Origin: Chimonanthus salicifolius
Lineage: Eukaryota > Streptophyta > Magnoliopsida > Laurales > Calycanthaceae
Direction of reading: 5' to 3'
DNA: 64,000 nt
Assembly (NCBI GenBank): GCA_013350335.1
Contig: CM023533.1
Location: 34,714,170-34,778,169, forward strand
This document shows, in pieces, positions 21,157 through 36,100 of the stretch. The position numbers were made by a program, and so were the translations under genes. The number at the start of each line of letters is the position of its first letter. Position 1 is the stretch's first letter. The notes beneath the pieces were generated by a model. That model was not told the DNA's origin. It made no database searches and worked only from the letters and a program-made list of their open reading frames with translations.

Positions 21157-24100
21157 TCAGGCATCTGTTGTCTGGTTAGGGGGAGTTCCTGCAAGCCAAC
21201 CCCATACACCTCCAGATGACTTTTGCTTCTGTATCAAAGCTGCCTCCTCAGATGCCGCCTTTTGCCTCTGAAGCAACTCAAGTTCCTTCTGTAGTGTATC
21301 CATCGTTTGCAGCTTCTGCCGTAGCTCTGCAACATCAACCTGCTCAAAAGATACGTCTTAGCTGGGATAAACTGGATATTACTACCTGCTTTCCTATTAG
21401 CCTTGTTTTCAGGCAAGGGTAACCACAGACGAGGATGGTGATTTTTGGACTGATGGTTCTGGACTTCGCATGGACACTTCAATTTAAAAAACGTGTCTGT
21501 ATCCTTGCTGCATCCATGCCATGTCCAGGAATGAACAATGAAAATGGATACAAATGAATAAAAGATATAAATGGATTTCTCCTGGTGGTCTTGAGTAAGA
21601 CTGCAATTGAATATAGAATTAAAAGACTACAGAAACACAAGATCTCAGCTTCACAGAGTTTTTTTTATAAAAAATAAATAAAAAGGATATAAAGCCAACC
21701 AGAATAGACTTGAGATTCATTACAGGGAGGGAAAAGATTCCAACTAGTGCAAACGAATTACATCAACCAAAGAGAAGGGTCTATCAGACAGAAAAGGAAG
21801 ACAGAGACCAACCAGAACATGACAACTTTGATCTGTTAACCCAATGACACCAGCCATCTCTACTACATTACATTTGTATAACAGTATATGTATGTTAAGA
21901 TTAAAGTGTGGAGATAGAATTAGAAATGAACGTGATGGAGAATACCTAAAGGTTTCCCAAAGAGACAAAAGGATGAGAGAATACCGTTTAGGGTGGTTCT
22001 GGCACATACCTAGAAGGCCAGAAACAGCCACCACACATAGAATTGAGGGCTTATAGATAGAAAGTATGTAAAAGGTACTCTTTCACTGTAAGTGCAGATA
22101 CTAATTATTTTGTGCAGGCTGAAGGAAGATCCAACAGATCATCCAAGTAGAAAGTATAGAACTTCAATATGGAAGTGGTAGCCTTCACTGTGGCATTTCT
22201 TGGGTAGCCAAAGGTTGGTTGGGTTGGGAAGGAAGAAAGACCTGGGAGAGGAGTCCTTTATAAAGTACAGATGAGTATGACAAAGATGATAACAATGGCA
22301 ATTCTGTGATCAATTTAGAGAAAAAAGCATGATACTATGATTTTTTAAGGTAAGATGAGAGTAATCAATTTACCTTGGGCTTATATAAGTAATTCCAGAA
22401 TTCATCCATTTTAGATATATCCATAGCCTCAGGGGATTGTTGCGATATTGTATATTTTTTATCACTATCTCTTATCTAATGCTTTTATGAGTCCCTCTGC
22501 TGTTGCTTAGACTCCTCTGATAATGTTAGATGAAGGTTTAGATTTCTCCTGATGTATGTTTAGTGTTGCGAATTCAGGAAATTATTGTTGATGACTTACA
22601 ATGGAGGGCATAATAAGAAAGTCGACTGCAAAAGGACGTTTAAAGAGGATGGAAGAAACCATAGAAGGGGGGCATTAATCCCATGGATACACGAAGCTGC
22701 CTGCAGGCCTAGTGTATCAGATTACTCTAGGAGTCGTCAAACCCAAGCTCTCTAGTCTATTGTTAGAAGCACAAGCCAGATGCTGCTTCTGTAGGGAGAA
22801 AAGAATCCAATTAGGAGGAGCTTCTAGTAATAAAGGGAACACTGAAATTTTCTAGAACATTTATAGGGAAGGATTACAATTGAAGACAGTCTCTAATACC
22901 TTTAAGTGGGAAGCAGGGAACAAATCACCACGGAGACTTGTATCAGTTTCAAAGGCGATCAAGGATTAGATAACATCGATGGATGTTAGGTGGCTGATTT
23001 CTAAACTAAACAAGGGGCAGCTAAACATTGCTTTTTAAAAGCCAACCTTGTACGAAAGATGATTTTCTAAGTATCATCCAAGAATAAGAGATCGGCATTC
23101 AATTGTCTCAATTTTTCCTGTAGTGATCATTAAATGCTAAATGACCACTACTTTATAGAGGCATTGACTGATTAAATAATATACACAAAGTTGAACTATG
23201 ACGTATTTATTTATCTAATAAATGGCTCACCATTTTCATCTAACAGAAAAAAACAGAGAGGAAACGTCATTGTCATAGGTAACTACTTCACATAATTCTC
23301 TTTGATAGGAAGGTAATGAGAACTTCCTATGAATTACAAAGGTCCCTCATTATCAAAACAAATGGGAGTAGGGGCCAAATCATCTGTAGACTACTGAAAT
23401 AATCCTCCAAAGATGTATCTGAAAAGCCAGCATCCATGAAAACAGTTATTAGTGGTAGCTAGGGATCACACGCACATACCTCAAGCTTGAAACACCGTGA
23501 TTGCTCAGCAGCAAGTTGACCACGGACAGATTGAAGCTCCTACAAAGGGCAACCATATATATCAACTTTTGAAACGATAGACAAATAGCTCATGTCACAT
23601 GCATAAGTAACTATGCATGATGATTTATATGAAATATATTTTGTTCACAATGATAGAATTAGAACAAGATGACTTTGATCATCTTACTCTTGTTTTTCGA
23701 CCCCACATAAATCAAGGACATTAAATAAGACCACAATTTTTTCCCTGTGACAGAACTTATGGTACTTGGATTGGACAATGCTTCAATGATGATGATGATA
23801 ATGACAGTGAGCAGAACACTTCGATAAATTCAGATAAAAAATAGCAACCACTTATCATCTGGATCAATGGCTTATGCCATGATGGGGAAGCTTCAATGAA
23901 AGTGGTGGTGAAGGCATCAATAATGATCATAATGAATTGAAAGCTTGGATAAGTTAAAAATAGCACCACTTGATATCATGGACCAAAGAATATGATGGCC
24001 ATTCATATGTTCCAGTTTAACATCAACTTTCACCTACTCAAGCTTAATGTCATCATTTGGATTAGGATCGCTTTTGTATTATTCACGTAATGTATTCCTA

Positions 24101-27100
24101 TAAAAATGATACCCATTCCATTAAATAAGTTGACAACCATTAGGCCTCATTTATGTAAATCATGTAAGACTGGTTGGAGAATAGCATTTTTTAGATCTGA
24201 ATGGTAAGCTCTTCTAATAAACAATTGGCCACTCCATCCTTAAAATGTAACGGTTTAATACTAGCTTATGAGAGCTAAGAGGATAGTTGGAATATGGATT
24301 CCAGTTCCTAAAACATGTGTTAAGCCAAACATAAGAAAAGCTGCCAGTTGACACAAATGGAAAATTTGGCTTTCACGACGACGATCAATATGAGAGAATC
24401 TGTGAAAATTGAGAGAGAGATCCTTCAATTAAATAAAAAAGATGGAATACACAAGATAAGAATGCAACTTGGCCAAGCTGGGTCAGGCCCCAAGTCAATT
24501 CAGGTTGTGGCCTAGATTGCCATTATAGATCACGTGCTAAGATCGAATAGATATGGGCCTAATTACTTTAAGTCAAGCTTGGATCCTAAACGATAAATAA
24601 GGGCCCATATGGGCCTTTGGGTCTTCAGCCCTTAATTTAGTTTTAAATCAATTACTCCTAATAGTCTATAACATGAAGTTGTTCAATATTGATTTCACAC
24701 CAAGGTTTTGATAAGATTTCGCATCTGAATCATATAATTATTTTCCCATTATTCAAACCATCATTATAGCCACTAGTCCCATTACATTTCTAACATAGAT
24801 TCAGTTTCAAAATCATTATTTCACTTCTAATCATCCTATCCAAAAAAAGTCATTATTTCACTCCTAATCATCCCATTCAAAAAAGTGTAGAAAAGAAATT
24901 CTAAAATAAAAACCACCAATAGGCTCTCAGTTTTACCACTGAAAATAACAAAATAAATTCCAAGATAGGGTAATAGGGCTTGCTCAGAGGACATGAGAAA
25001 GAGACATGGTTAGAGTTTAGGGATTTAAAAAATAGTGACCAATACGTATTGATTGATGATATAATATATATCAACCGCAATACGGTCGATATGGCCTCTC
25101 TCCTCCTCTTTTTTTGTAGTGTGAGCATATTTTTATTACAAAAAATAATCCTTGTCATGGAGTATTAGACCCTTGAGCCACCGACACTCATCGTCCGTGT
25201 GGCCTTGGTTGGTGGTTTCATGGGGTTGGCCCGGCATTGAGTCTTGGTATTATTTATGTATTAGACATTTAGACCCTTGAGCCGAATACAAATAATATAC
25301 ATCCTAAATAATTGAAAAATGTCAAAAAAAATTAGAAAATGGAAAACCAACATGAAGAAACACCTATATGAAATCCATGTTCTCTAGTGTCCCATAATGA
25401 CATCACTTCCCTATTATGATTTAATGAACTAGTGATTAAAAAATTTAATTGAAAAATAGCATATTATATATAATATAAAAATGTAGATCAAATATCATCG
25501 GTTCTCAGGGTTAAAGCTGGATTGGCCCCTTGAATGTAAAGCCCAGACCCAAGCATGACCCAAATTTAAATTGAGCCAAATTGGACCTAGGAACATGCAC
25601 ACGCGCATAGACACAAAGATGTCAGTTATCACTTGGGCCTAGGGCTTTAAACACACACACAGACATCGGTCATCAGGCTTAAAGCTGGATTGGCCCCTTG
25701 AGTGTAAAGCCCAAACCCAAGCATGAGCTAAATTTAAATTGAGCCAAATTGGATCTAGGAACATGCACACGTGCACACACACAAAAGGAACACGCACATG
25801 CGCACACACAAACAGAGATACTACTTTTCTCTTGCACCTACACACACACGGCACGCGCTCACACAAAGATGCTAGTTTTCACTTGGGCCTAGGGCTTTAA
25901 ACACACACACACACACATACAAACGCTTAAAAGTTGAACATAACATAAACTTTTTTTAAAGATAACTATTTTATTCATAAGAAAAAGATGGGTTTTACAA
26001 AAAAGAATCCACAAAACCAGGCAAAACAGCACCCGCCACCCCCACAACCCCAAAAAATTATAACGATCTAATTGCAAACCAGACGACAAATGTAGGCCCT
26101 GCCTAGCCAATTCATTTGTTGTCGAATTCGCTGCTCTTGGAACCCAAGAGACCGTTAAACCATTCAATGAGATGGAGTGCTGAATTTTTTCCACTTTATC
26201 CACAAATATAAAACTCCTGAAGCCCAACCCATAATCACCTTGGAATCTCCTTCCAATATACCCCATAATGCACCCAATTCCTCCGTCTTTAGGACTCCTC
26301 TACAAAGGGCATTCAATTCAGCTTCAATCATAGAGCAATTGGGAAGAGGACCAACAAATGAGACCCGAATCTCTTCAGAATGGTATCTAATTAACCCACC
26401 AAATCCTGCCAAACCACATTCCCACATACAACTACCATCAAAATTTAACTTAAAGAGATCCAACTTTGGAGAACACCAAAAGGCCAACCAAGGAGGAGTT
26501 GGAACCAATCTTCTGAAATCAACCGATGCCCAACATAACATATGCATTTTCGCAAACCTAACTTTGTTTATTTGTCTTTATTTCATTGCCCCAACACTCT
26601 ACTCTATAAAGCATTGCAGATCTAATAACTCAAAAAAATACATCATTTTAAGCAATTTAGGACTCTTTTATTAGACAAAACTCTACTACCTTGTCTACAT
26701 TTTACCCACCCCACCCCCATCCTATCAGTCATATCTAAGTTAAAACCGCCGTGGGATTCTACCATAGAGCCCAGGTATATAAACTTATTAGTTATCACAA
26801 TGTGATACTAAGTTATTTCCAATCTAATCAAACCGCCCTTGCTATCTTCTATTCCACTAAAAAATCACAATCCATGTATTATGTTTTTAGTTTTCCTAAT
26901 TTTTAAAATATTTATCACTTTTCAAAAAAAAAAAAAAATTAAAACATTTATCTCAAAAATTCTCCTCCAAGATTCCAACCTACTACTAAGTTGTTTCGTC
27001 TCATTAATCAATACTACATCATCAACAAAAAGCATACACCACAATACTTCATCTTAGATTCCTAATGTTAAGTTATCCATGATTAACGCAAAACAGGTAC

Positions 27101-30100
27101 AAGCTTAAAGCAGATCCTTGGTGGAGTCCTCCTCCAACGGGGAACTCCATCGTCTCTCCCATATACAATTCTGGCATTGGTGGTTGCACCATCATACATA
27201 TCTTGGATATTCTTCGTGTATACGTTAGAAATGTATTTCTTCTTAATGTTCCCCATATCAATTTCTTTGAAACTCTGTATAGGCCTTTAAAACCCATGTA
27301 AAGGTTCTTCCTCTTCTCACTACATTTCTCTACGTTTTCTTAGTACAAAGATAGCTTTTGATGTTGACCTACCTAGCACAAACCCAAATTGATTTTCAGA
27401 GACACTTGACGCTTATCTTAAGCACGCCTATATTATCCTTTTCTAAAGTTTAATAATGTGATTTATGAGTTTAATCGCACAATAATTAGTGCAACTTTAA
27501 ATATCTCTTTTGTTTTTATGGAAAGGACCATTGTACTTTTGCAACACTCATCCAACATTCCTTATGAGGTCAAAATTTCATTAGATAATCAGGTCAACCA
27601 ACAAAATCAATTTCACCTATCACAATTCAAGCTTCAAAAGAGATATCATATGATCCTAGCACTTTATGCTACTTAATATTTTTTTAGTGCTTGGTTTGCT
27701 TTTGCTTCTGATGTTTTGTTCACCATCCCCTCATTTGTCACCCCTTCCATATTAACTTCATTTTCAAATTCTGTATTGAAAGAGTCTTCAAAATAAGTTT
27801 CCCACCTATTCTTTCTTTCTTTAACTAAGACCCTTTGGTTTTCACCCTTGATGCATCTTTTGTGATAAAAATCATTACTCCAATCCTACACCTTAGCAAG
27901 TTTATAAATTCCTTTTTCACCTTCTTTCATTTTCAATTTTAAATACAAATCATCCTAGGCTTCATAATTGGCTTTACGTATAGCTCCGTTAGCAACTTTT
28001 CATGCTATCTTGTAGTTCTCTTAATCTTACATCTTTTTTATGAAAGGTTAATCTTGCATCTTCTTTGTTTTTTTTTTTGCCATATCTTGAATTGGTTTTT
28101 CTTCTCATTTATAGCCCTTTCTACTTCAGTGTTCCACCACCAGGTATCTTTATGCAAACCTATTCTAGTTGCTTTAATTTCACCTAAAGAGGTTATGAAG
28201 ACAACAACATATTTTAAAGAACGCATAATAGAAAATGTTTGTCCTATGAAAAGGGTTACTCCATTTTACAAATAGAACTTGGTGTTCAAAACCTCTAGCA
28301 CAGTTTGTAAGTGCTCCTTATTGCAACCTCAAAGTTGTGAGTTCAAGTCCTAATGGCTCTATGAGCATCAGAGAGAAAAACGGCCCATAGAAAAAGGAGG
28401 ATGCCAAAACCAGATGCAAATGCCAACCCCATATTGATGGGATAAATGGCTTTGATGATGCCTATATAGTGGTTGGAGAACAGCAATTGGTTTTTTCCCT
28501 CTTTACTTGTAAACAAGAGATGGATCAATCATATATTTCATTTACTTTTCCCATTAGCTCTTGCATATATCTCTTCTATATTAATACAGTATTATCATTA
28601 TTTCCTTTTAAAAGAAAAAAATCAAACTGGTTGTCACCCCTTTGTATATATCCCATATAACCTCAATTTATCTGTTGGTCTTCCCTAGACAAACATGTGA
28701 AACAAATTGGGAACTGCAAGATGCTTTAAAATGGGATTCAACTTATCGTTTGAGTTATTTGTGAGGGAAGGAAACTCATCTTGTGTTTCAAATGCAAATA
28801 CCAGTTAGCTCAAAAGGCTTCTAATTTGTTCCTCAGATTGTACCCTCCTCCTACCAATCCCAATCCCAATCCCAAACAACCACCCGAATCACCACTACGA
28901 AACCCAAATATAGCAGATGAAATTGCATTCTTAACCATGTTATAAAGCTTCTTATAAACTCAGCAAAAAACCATGTTATAGAGCTTTTCCAATTGCAATA
29001 CTTTGTGATAATAAGATCATTCTAAAGTTACTGACCACAATACCCTCCCATCTAAACTTCCAAACATTACTATAGCATCTTCTTTATTTTTTGAGATTTC
29101 TTTCTCCACCCAAACATCATCCCACAATTAATTTTAGAACCATTATATACCAAGAATCTTCTACCTTTCATAAGAGGTTGCAAACTTGCAAGGCTATTTT
29201 CTGGATCCCCTATTCTGGATGTCTCTCTCCACATCTGAGACTGAACTCTCTAATCTCCACTACCTAGATCCAAACCATGTTCTCTCCATGTTTCAATTTA
29301 ATAATCTCTCCATAATTTCTGCCTTTACCCACAAAAAGAGAAAACTCCTCTCGAGGGAACCATTTCCTTTATATAGGAAACAGAAAATTCCAAGTGTGCC
29401 CTTAAGCTTTAACGAAAATCATTTTCTCTCATACTTTTAGCACTCCTGCTAGTCAAAACCTACAAGTGTGGGTTTAACTTGTTCCTCTGAACAACTCATC
29501 TCATTTTACCATATGTATACAGGACACATGACCAGGCTTCTTAAAGGAAAAAATGTAGGATCACTCAAACCCATAACTTCCAAGGACGCAACAATGAGCA
29601 CCTTCTAACTACATCACGTGTTCTTGTACTTCATAGCACTGTACTAAATTTCTTTATCAGAGACTCATTTTAGACTAAAATATCAATCACAAATTTCAAT
29701 TAGAAATGATCTTTACATTGAAGGTATGGTTAGGCCACTAGCTAGGCACTGTCCACCCTACCTTTTAGAATACAAACCCTCACCATCTCCCCCATGAATT
29801 CGTAAATGCCCAAGCCTAGATCCTACCATACTGCGGGCATTATTTTTTGATGAATCAGATGGTAATGACCTTTAAATCAGCCCATCCTATTTGATCCATC
29901 CAAAGATGAAGCCTCAAGTTAATGGGAGTCATGTATTTATTCATGGAAGAGATGGTTGGAGAATGGTCTAGATTCATGAAAGATAGCCCACATGAAAGTA
30001 TAGTTGATGTCAGAACTCTTGATTCCTTGAATTTAATACTTATTTAAGACAAGCCATGGCTCCTTGTCATTTTGGAAGCAAAGAAAGTTCTTCCCAAGTT

Positions 30101-33100
30101 CTCAAAGTTTCCCTAAAGGTAAAATTCTCAAGAATTAGAGAACAAGTCACTGCCACCAAAATGCCAAGGAGCCCAAAAACCCTGAAACAGTATCGCCTTT
30201 GTAAAAAATAGTAATATATAAGCTTGCCTTTGTAAGGTCTGTGTTTCGTGTCTCAGCTTCAGCTAGCTCTTGCTTCAGCTGTAAGGACAGCAACTGCTCC
30301 CTGTTTAGTACCGCTTCCATTTCTTCTTTCTCTGCTTTTAGGGCTGTAACAAGCCGTTCACTAGTTTCCTCACTTTTGATGTTCTGCACAAGAACTCCAC
30401 AGATTAAAAGAAGCAAATTTGCAAGTTGAAGGTTGCCAACAAAGTCCCAAATAAACACAATACAGCCAAAATATGAAAAGAGAGAGCTGAAGTTATGGTT
30501 ATCAAACCCAACTCCAAACCATTAATGACGTAAAGCATACACTATTTATTTTCTTAAGTATAAGTGTATGTGAACAATCGCCTTGATATGCTGGAACAAG
30601 AAAACCTAGAAATTAATATCATTTTTTTCTTGTTTTCTGTACTGTTATCAACTCTCCAAACACATGCAAACATACACAATGCACAAACGAGCACATACAT
30701 CTTTATATATTTTTATACATCCATGGCTTCAGTGTTATCTACATGCATACAATCTTTGTGCAGGTCATCAAGCAGTATGGGTAAATTTATGACAAAGTTA
30801 TTCCAATTTTTGTATCAGTATCTTTTGTCAATGGGAACATAGGCCATAATCATCATCATCATCATCTAAGCCATTTTTCCCATCAATCTACAGTTGGCCT
30901 TTATATTTGGATCTAGAAAACTGTTTGCATGGGCCGACTGCCTATATGACGCCTATGATACTTGAATCCACACCCTTTAGGCTGTAACAACAGACCTTTA
31001 CCAGATTGTGCTACATGTTCTTGTCGAACCAAGGCCATAATCTGTTAAAGAAAAGGTCACCTTGTTACCACTTATACTTACCACAGGCTCAGAGTCGATG
31101 TTATCCATGATAATTTCCCTTATTCTGCCATCTTGACCAGTTTCAAAATCAGACTCCACATTTGTTGTTGGAATGATTGCAGCAACACTGTCAGGTACAG
31201 GTGTCTCCATCATCTTTGTTTGTAAGGTTGATTTGTGGCTTGGTTTAAGAACATGGACCTGGTGAGCATGGAACAGAATTAGAGAGTTGAGATTTAGCTT
31301 TTAAAAGACATGAACTAGAAAGAATGACCTTCTTACTCACCTCATTGGTGTACCGTCCATTGTATCCTCCAAAAGAAACAAGAATATCTTCACCATTATA
31401 CGAGCTTGCAACCAAACTCAAGCCCTGAAATACAACAGTTGTAAACAATAGCATTTGATCAGAAAGAACCATTTTATCAGTTGACTGGATGAGAAAAATA
31501 TCAGAAAATCAAGAATTTGCATTTATATTTAATCCCAACTTATCATTTCTGTTTTAGCGGTATAATCCTTTCATGGAATTAGGATTCAACTATTTCAGCC
31601 ATTTCTGGAACTAGACCAGTTTGTCCCTCAGATTAATATGCATCAGCATTTTATTTGGTGGCTCTACTATCCAAGCTAGAGGAAATATAGAGTCCCAAGC
31701 ACTGAGTAACGTACAGTTCCTTCAACTCAAAATTACATTAATGGGTAATATAAACCTTTAGGTAATATAGAATCCCAAAATTGGATCAGTTCATTCCTCG
31801 GATAAATATGCATTGGTGGTTCTACTATACAAGCCAGAGGAAATATACAGTCCCAAGCTTTGGGTAATGAAGAGTTCCTTGAACCCAAAACTACAATAAG
31901 GACCCACATGATTCAGTTCTCAAATGGCTTAGCAACTAAACAATAGGAAAAAGTGAGATGGAGTATCCTAGGAATAATATGAGAGAATAGATGATTAACA
32001 ACATCAGTCCATTGATCCCTTCTCAACTATATCTTTTCTTTTCAAATTTTCCATCTTTAGGTTTAAGTCCTTTAGAGTATTCAAACCAGGCCCACCATCA
32101 TCATCATTATTATTATTTCTTTTTTCAGTAATGTCTGCCATAGTCACTGGTATGGATAACTTAAAGTAGGTCTCGTGTTCAGGGATTTGTGACATAGGGT
32201 TATTCCACGGTTTCCTGATGTGAACACCCTATAATTCCTCTCCAAGATAATGGCCATTTGAATGATCCCATTATCACATACTAATCAGCCATTATGTAAA
32301 TGAACGTAAATGACCTCATTCTAAAGGGATTTTTCCTTCCTCTTTATCTATAATAGACCAAATTCGACAAAAAATAAATGGTTTGGTAAATTAGATTTGT
32401 TGTTTCTCAAATAAAACACTCCAAAGTCTAATACAGCATCTGCACAATCATCTCTTACACAGTTATAGGTAGCCATAAATTGAGCATCCATTTCTCGAAT
32501 TACAAAATGTTTCAGTTCTGTCAGCTTTTTTTCCCTCAAATTTTCATCCATCTCTCATTTTTGCTTTTAAATAACAGTAATTCCAAAGAAATGAGAACAG
32601 AACATGCCTCACTGGCAAGAGGCACACGGCCCTGGACAGTGGTTACAACAGACCAAACTAGAGTGGACATATTCAGAACAACAGTTTCAGATGCACCTGC
32701 AAAGAGCCACAATTGTCACTGTTAAGCATTAATGTAATTAGAGGTGAATATAAATGTTACTGCAGATACTGAATTTAAACAAATTCACTTGATCGCATGT
32801 TGGCAATACAACTAATCAATGCATTACACTTGAAAAAACCAACAAATAATATGTTATGTACACTGGTAAAAACCAACAAAGCATATGTTTTAGACACTAG
32901 AATGGCTTAAAATTATGCCACAATTCCCAGTTTCATTTTTGAAAGGTCCAGTTTCAAGATATTAGAAAGCAAAGTAAATGAAAGAGGTGCAGAAAAAATG
33001 TTTCAGATGGTTTTTTCACACTGAATCCTATCATTCAGTCACTATTGGTGAAACCACTTGAATGCACACAGTTATCTATTAGAACTTTTTATAAGGATTT

Positions 33101-36100
33101 GATATATTAAAAGCAAAGGTCATTATTCTAGGCAACTAAAATAAAAGTCATTAATTACCATAAACAATCTCTAGATTGTTTTCATTTCAGGGTTAGGGCC
33201 TGGTGTACTCCACCGACCCAGGCATAAAGCACTCAAGTTGAAAAACAGAATAACAATAAGACATGTAGTGATACGGCTCTACAGGGCCAACACCATCTTG
33301 GTTGTGTTGGTTAGGCACCTCTTGGTCTCGCCAAAGATGTTGGTACAGGGATCAAGTCATTAAAGTCATCAAAGTCATCAAAGGCAATGCTATACGCAAC
33401 ACATGTAGGCTCCAGAGCCCCTTTGCATCTTGGAGTGCAGGGGCACCAGGATCCTTATCAATGGTCAAAGGCATACCTAAGCTTGCCTAATGTGTCGTCC
33501 TAGTTGTGAGGTCCCATTGTACCTCGAATGCATCCCTCAACTTCTATGGCATCAATGGACAGTTTAAATCCATCAAATCTATAGAGATGAAAGACCTTTG
33601 TAAACCATTTAACAAACTTGGAGCAGGTTTTCATTTCTATGACACGTGCTTTTCTTCAATCAACACAGTAGCTTCTCTTATTTCCTTCAGAAACTGTAGT
33701 TCTTTGAGACAGATTCGTTTCTCCACAATATATCTTCTTGTTTATGCAATGCCAAGGAAATCTCACACATGCCAAGGAACATCAAATTTGTTTATGCTGA
33801 GAAGCAGACAATTTGACAATTTGTATGCACTAGGACATCCTAGTAAGATAATAAATCCATAACCACACCCACATTTGAGTAGAAACTTCAGAGAAACATA
33901 CCACTCTTGTTGTCACCTCCCCCAACGATGAACCAGTTTTCGCCTACCGTTACACCAGCATGCCCAGCTCGTGGAGTTGGAATCTCACCCTGTTGTGTTG
34001 GTCTAGACCATTCCATCTGCAATAAAACCATATCAACTGATAAGAGTAAATGTTCTTCTCATTACAACTCAACAAAAAAATTCTCACCAATCACAGCTCA
34101 AAACTATCTCAAGAATAGGGTGGCTTACACTCTGCAAGTCGAGGACATGCAGGTCGTTGAAACATGTAGCATGTGAACCACCACCAAAAATGAGAAGGTA
34201 CCGATCTACATGTACTGCAGCAGCATGATCAGACCTTGGAGAAGGCAGTGGCCCCCTACAATGTAGTGGAGAACACAATTCAAATCGACATATATGAGGA
34301 AAAAGTTAAGGAAGAAAATTGACAGAACTTGTGACAGCCATCTCTCATAGTTCAGAAACTACCATGTTAACAACCATAATATATACAGGAGATACATAGT
34401 CAAGAAAGGGGAAAATGTGCTTATATTCAGTGAAGGAAAAATGTGCTTCATGTCTTACACTGCATCAATGTCATCCCAGGTCATGGTTTCCAGGTCCAGA
34501 ATGTGCAGGTCATTCAGGAGAGATCTCTTTGCATCTTCACCACCAAACATCACTAAACTTGTCCCAACAAGGGTCACTGACTGACCTCCACGTGAAACCT
34601 ACAACAGAAAACAATAGAAAATACATGAATTTGTAATAGGAATATCAGTGGGAATGTGAAAAATCTAAATGACGTGCTAAAATAAGTGATAATAAGACCG
34701 ATCATCTAGAAAATGAAAACATATAAACTATCTCTTGAAATTCTTGATGCACTCATGCTAAATAGCAGCAATTTGATGGCCTAGTGAACCTATGGACATT
34801 AACACAAACTTCAATATATAAGAAATTTAAACTAGTGATGGTAAAGGACATTTTATGTTCCTTTCTCAGAGGAAATATGAATTTGTTCCTTATCTTCTCA
34901 TGATAACTTATTCCCCGAGTGACCTCCATTTCCCGGCAAAATGGCAAGAAAGCAAATTTGTGAATTAGGTATTAGAGAGTGGACTTGTTGCGGCAGGAAT
35001 AATTCTATAGCCCCCCACCCCTTACCCCAGCAAAAGAATAAGAATAATAACAAAGATATAAAATACACCATAGAGAAGGAAAACAATAACCACTAGCAAT
35101 GACTCCCTTGACTTATAATTTTGTGTTAGATACAAGCATTTCTCATTTTGTTAAATGCAGTTATCCAGAAAGCTTCTGTAATTCCTGACTTCTCAAGTGG
35201 TTTATGGATCAGATCCATGACCATGACAGTACTCAAGAAAGCCTCCCAGTTTGACACCCATCATCAGTGGTTTAAGTGGTTTATCTTCAGGCTCTAACTC
35301 CAAGGGATGTCAAATACTAAATAAAAAACTTATGACCACCCATCATGATGATTTCCTTGAAAGTAAACAATTAAAGAAGTAAATAAATACCGGTGCTTTC
35401 CCATAAGTCTTCAAGTTTGACCACGTACAGGTTTGCAGGTCAAATTCCTTCACTATCATGGAAAGAAATTAAGTGACAAAAAATAATTTTAATTAGGTTC
35501 CTGTTACAGTTATTAATTTTTTTTATAAAAAAAAACCCCCAATCATAAAGTAAGACAGAAAAGAAGACACTATTATAAAAATAAAGGTTCAACCTGTAAC
35601 AGCCTCAGAAGGATCTTTTGTATGCCCAGCGATAGACAGAAGCTTATTTCCCCATGATATCTGAAGAAAAGAAATGAATCAAATAGCATAACAAAGAATA
35701 ATCACATATCCTCATAGATATACAATAATAAACTATTACAAAGCCCTGATGCTAAAAGCATCCATTTAATATTTACCAAGGAATGACCAGCACATGGAGC
35801 CAAATGCACTGGGGATGAAGATTCTAGAGATTCTGTCCCTGCCTTGGCCTCTACCTTGGACCATGTCAAACGTTTCAAATCAAGAACCTGCAATTGCCAA
35901 AATAACTAGGCATAAAATCTATAGCCAACTTTAATAATCATTAAATGATAGAGTAAACTGTATGCAGCTATATCCACATGGATGAATACTAAAACTTAAA
36001 AAGCCAGCTATGTATTAAAAAGAACAAAAATTATAAATTGAGCAGAAAACAGGAAATTTAAAGAACAAAAAATGGAACAGAGATCATATAGAGTTAAACT

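Noticed and set aside
31998..32551. Minus-strand open frames of 63 and 67 codons inside ACBP intron 13
   Set aside because: The flanking exons join perfectly without them and no family match is known; they are left as intron sequence.
32608..32618. Canonical GT donor (GTGAGG) just before the GC donor of ACBP intron 13
   Set aside because: Its use shifts the reading frame so that the conserved GLSLVASSYNGED exon is lost.
33506..33862. 118-codon plus-strand frame in ACBP intron 12
   Set aside because: No family resemblance and it is antisense within an intron; noted only as a less AT-rich stretch.
34461..34598. ACBP exon 10 ending at GCA before GTGTAA
   Set aside because: That donor leaves the next exon out of frame; the donor two bases further on (GTAAGA) restores AVGPLPSPRSDHAAAVH.
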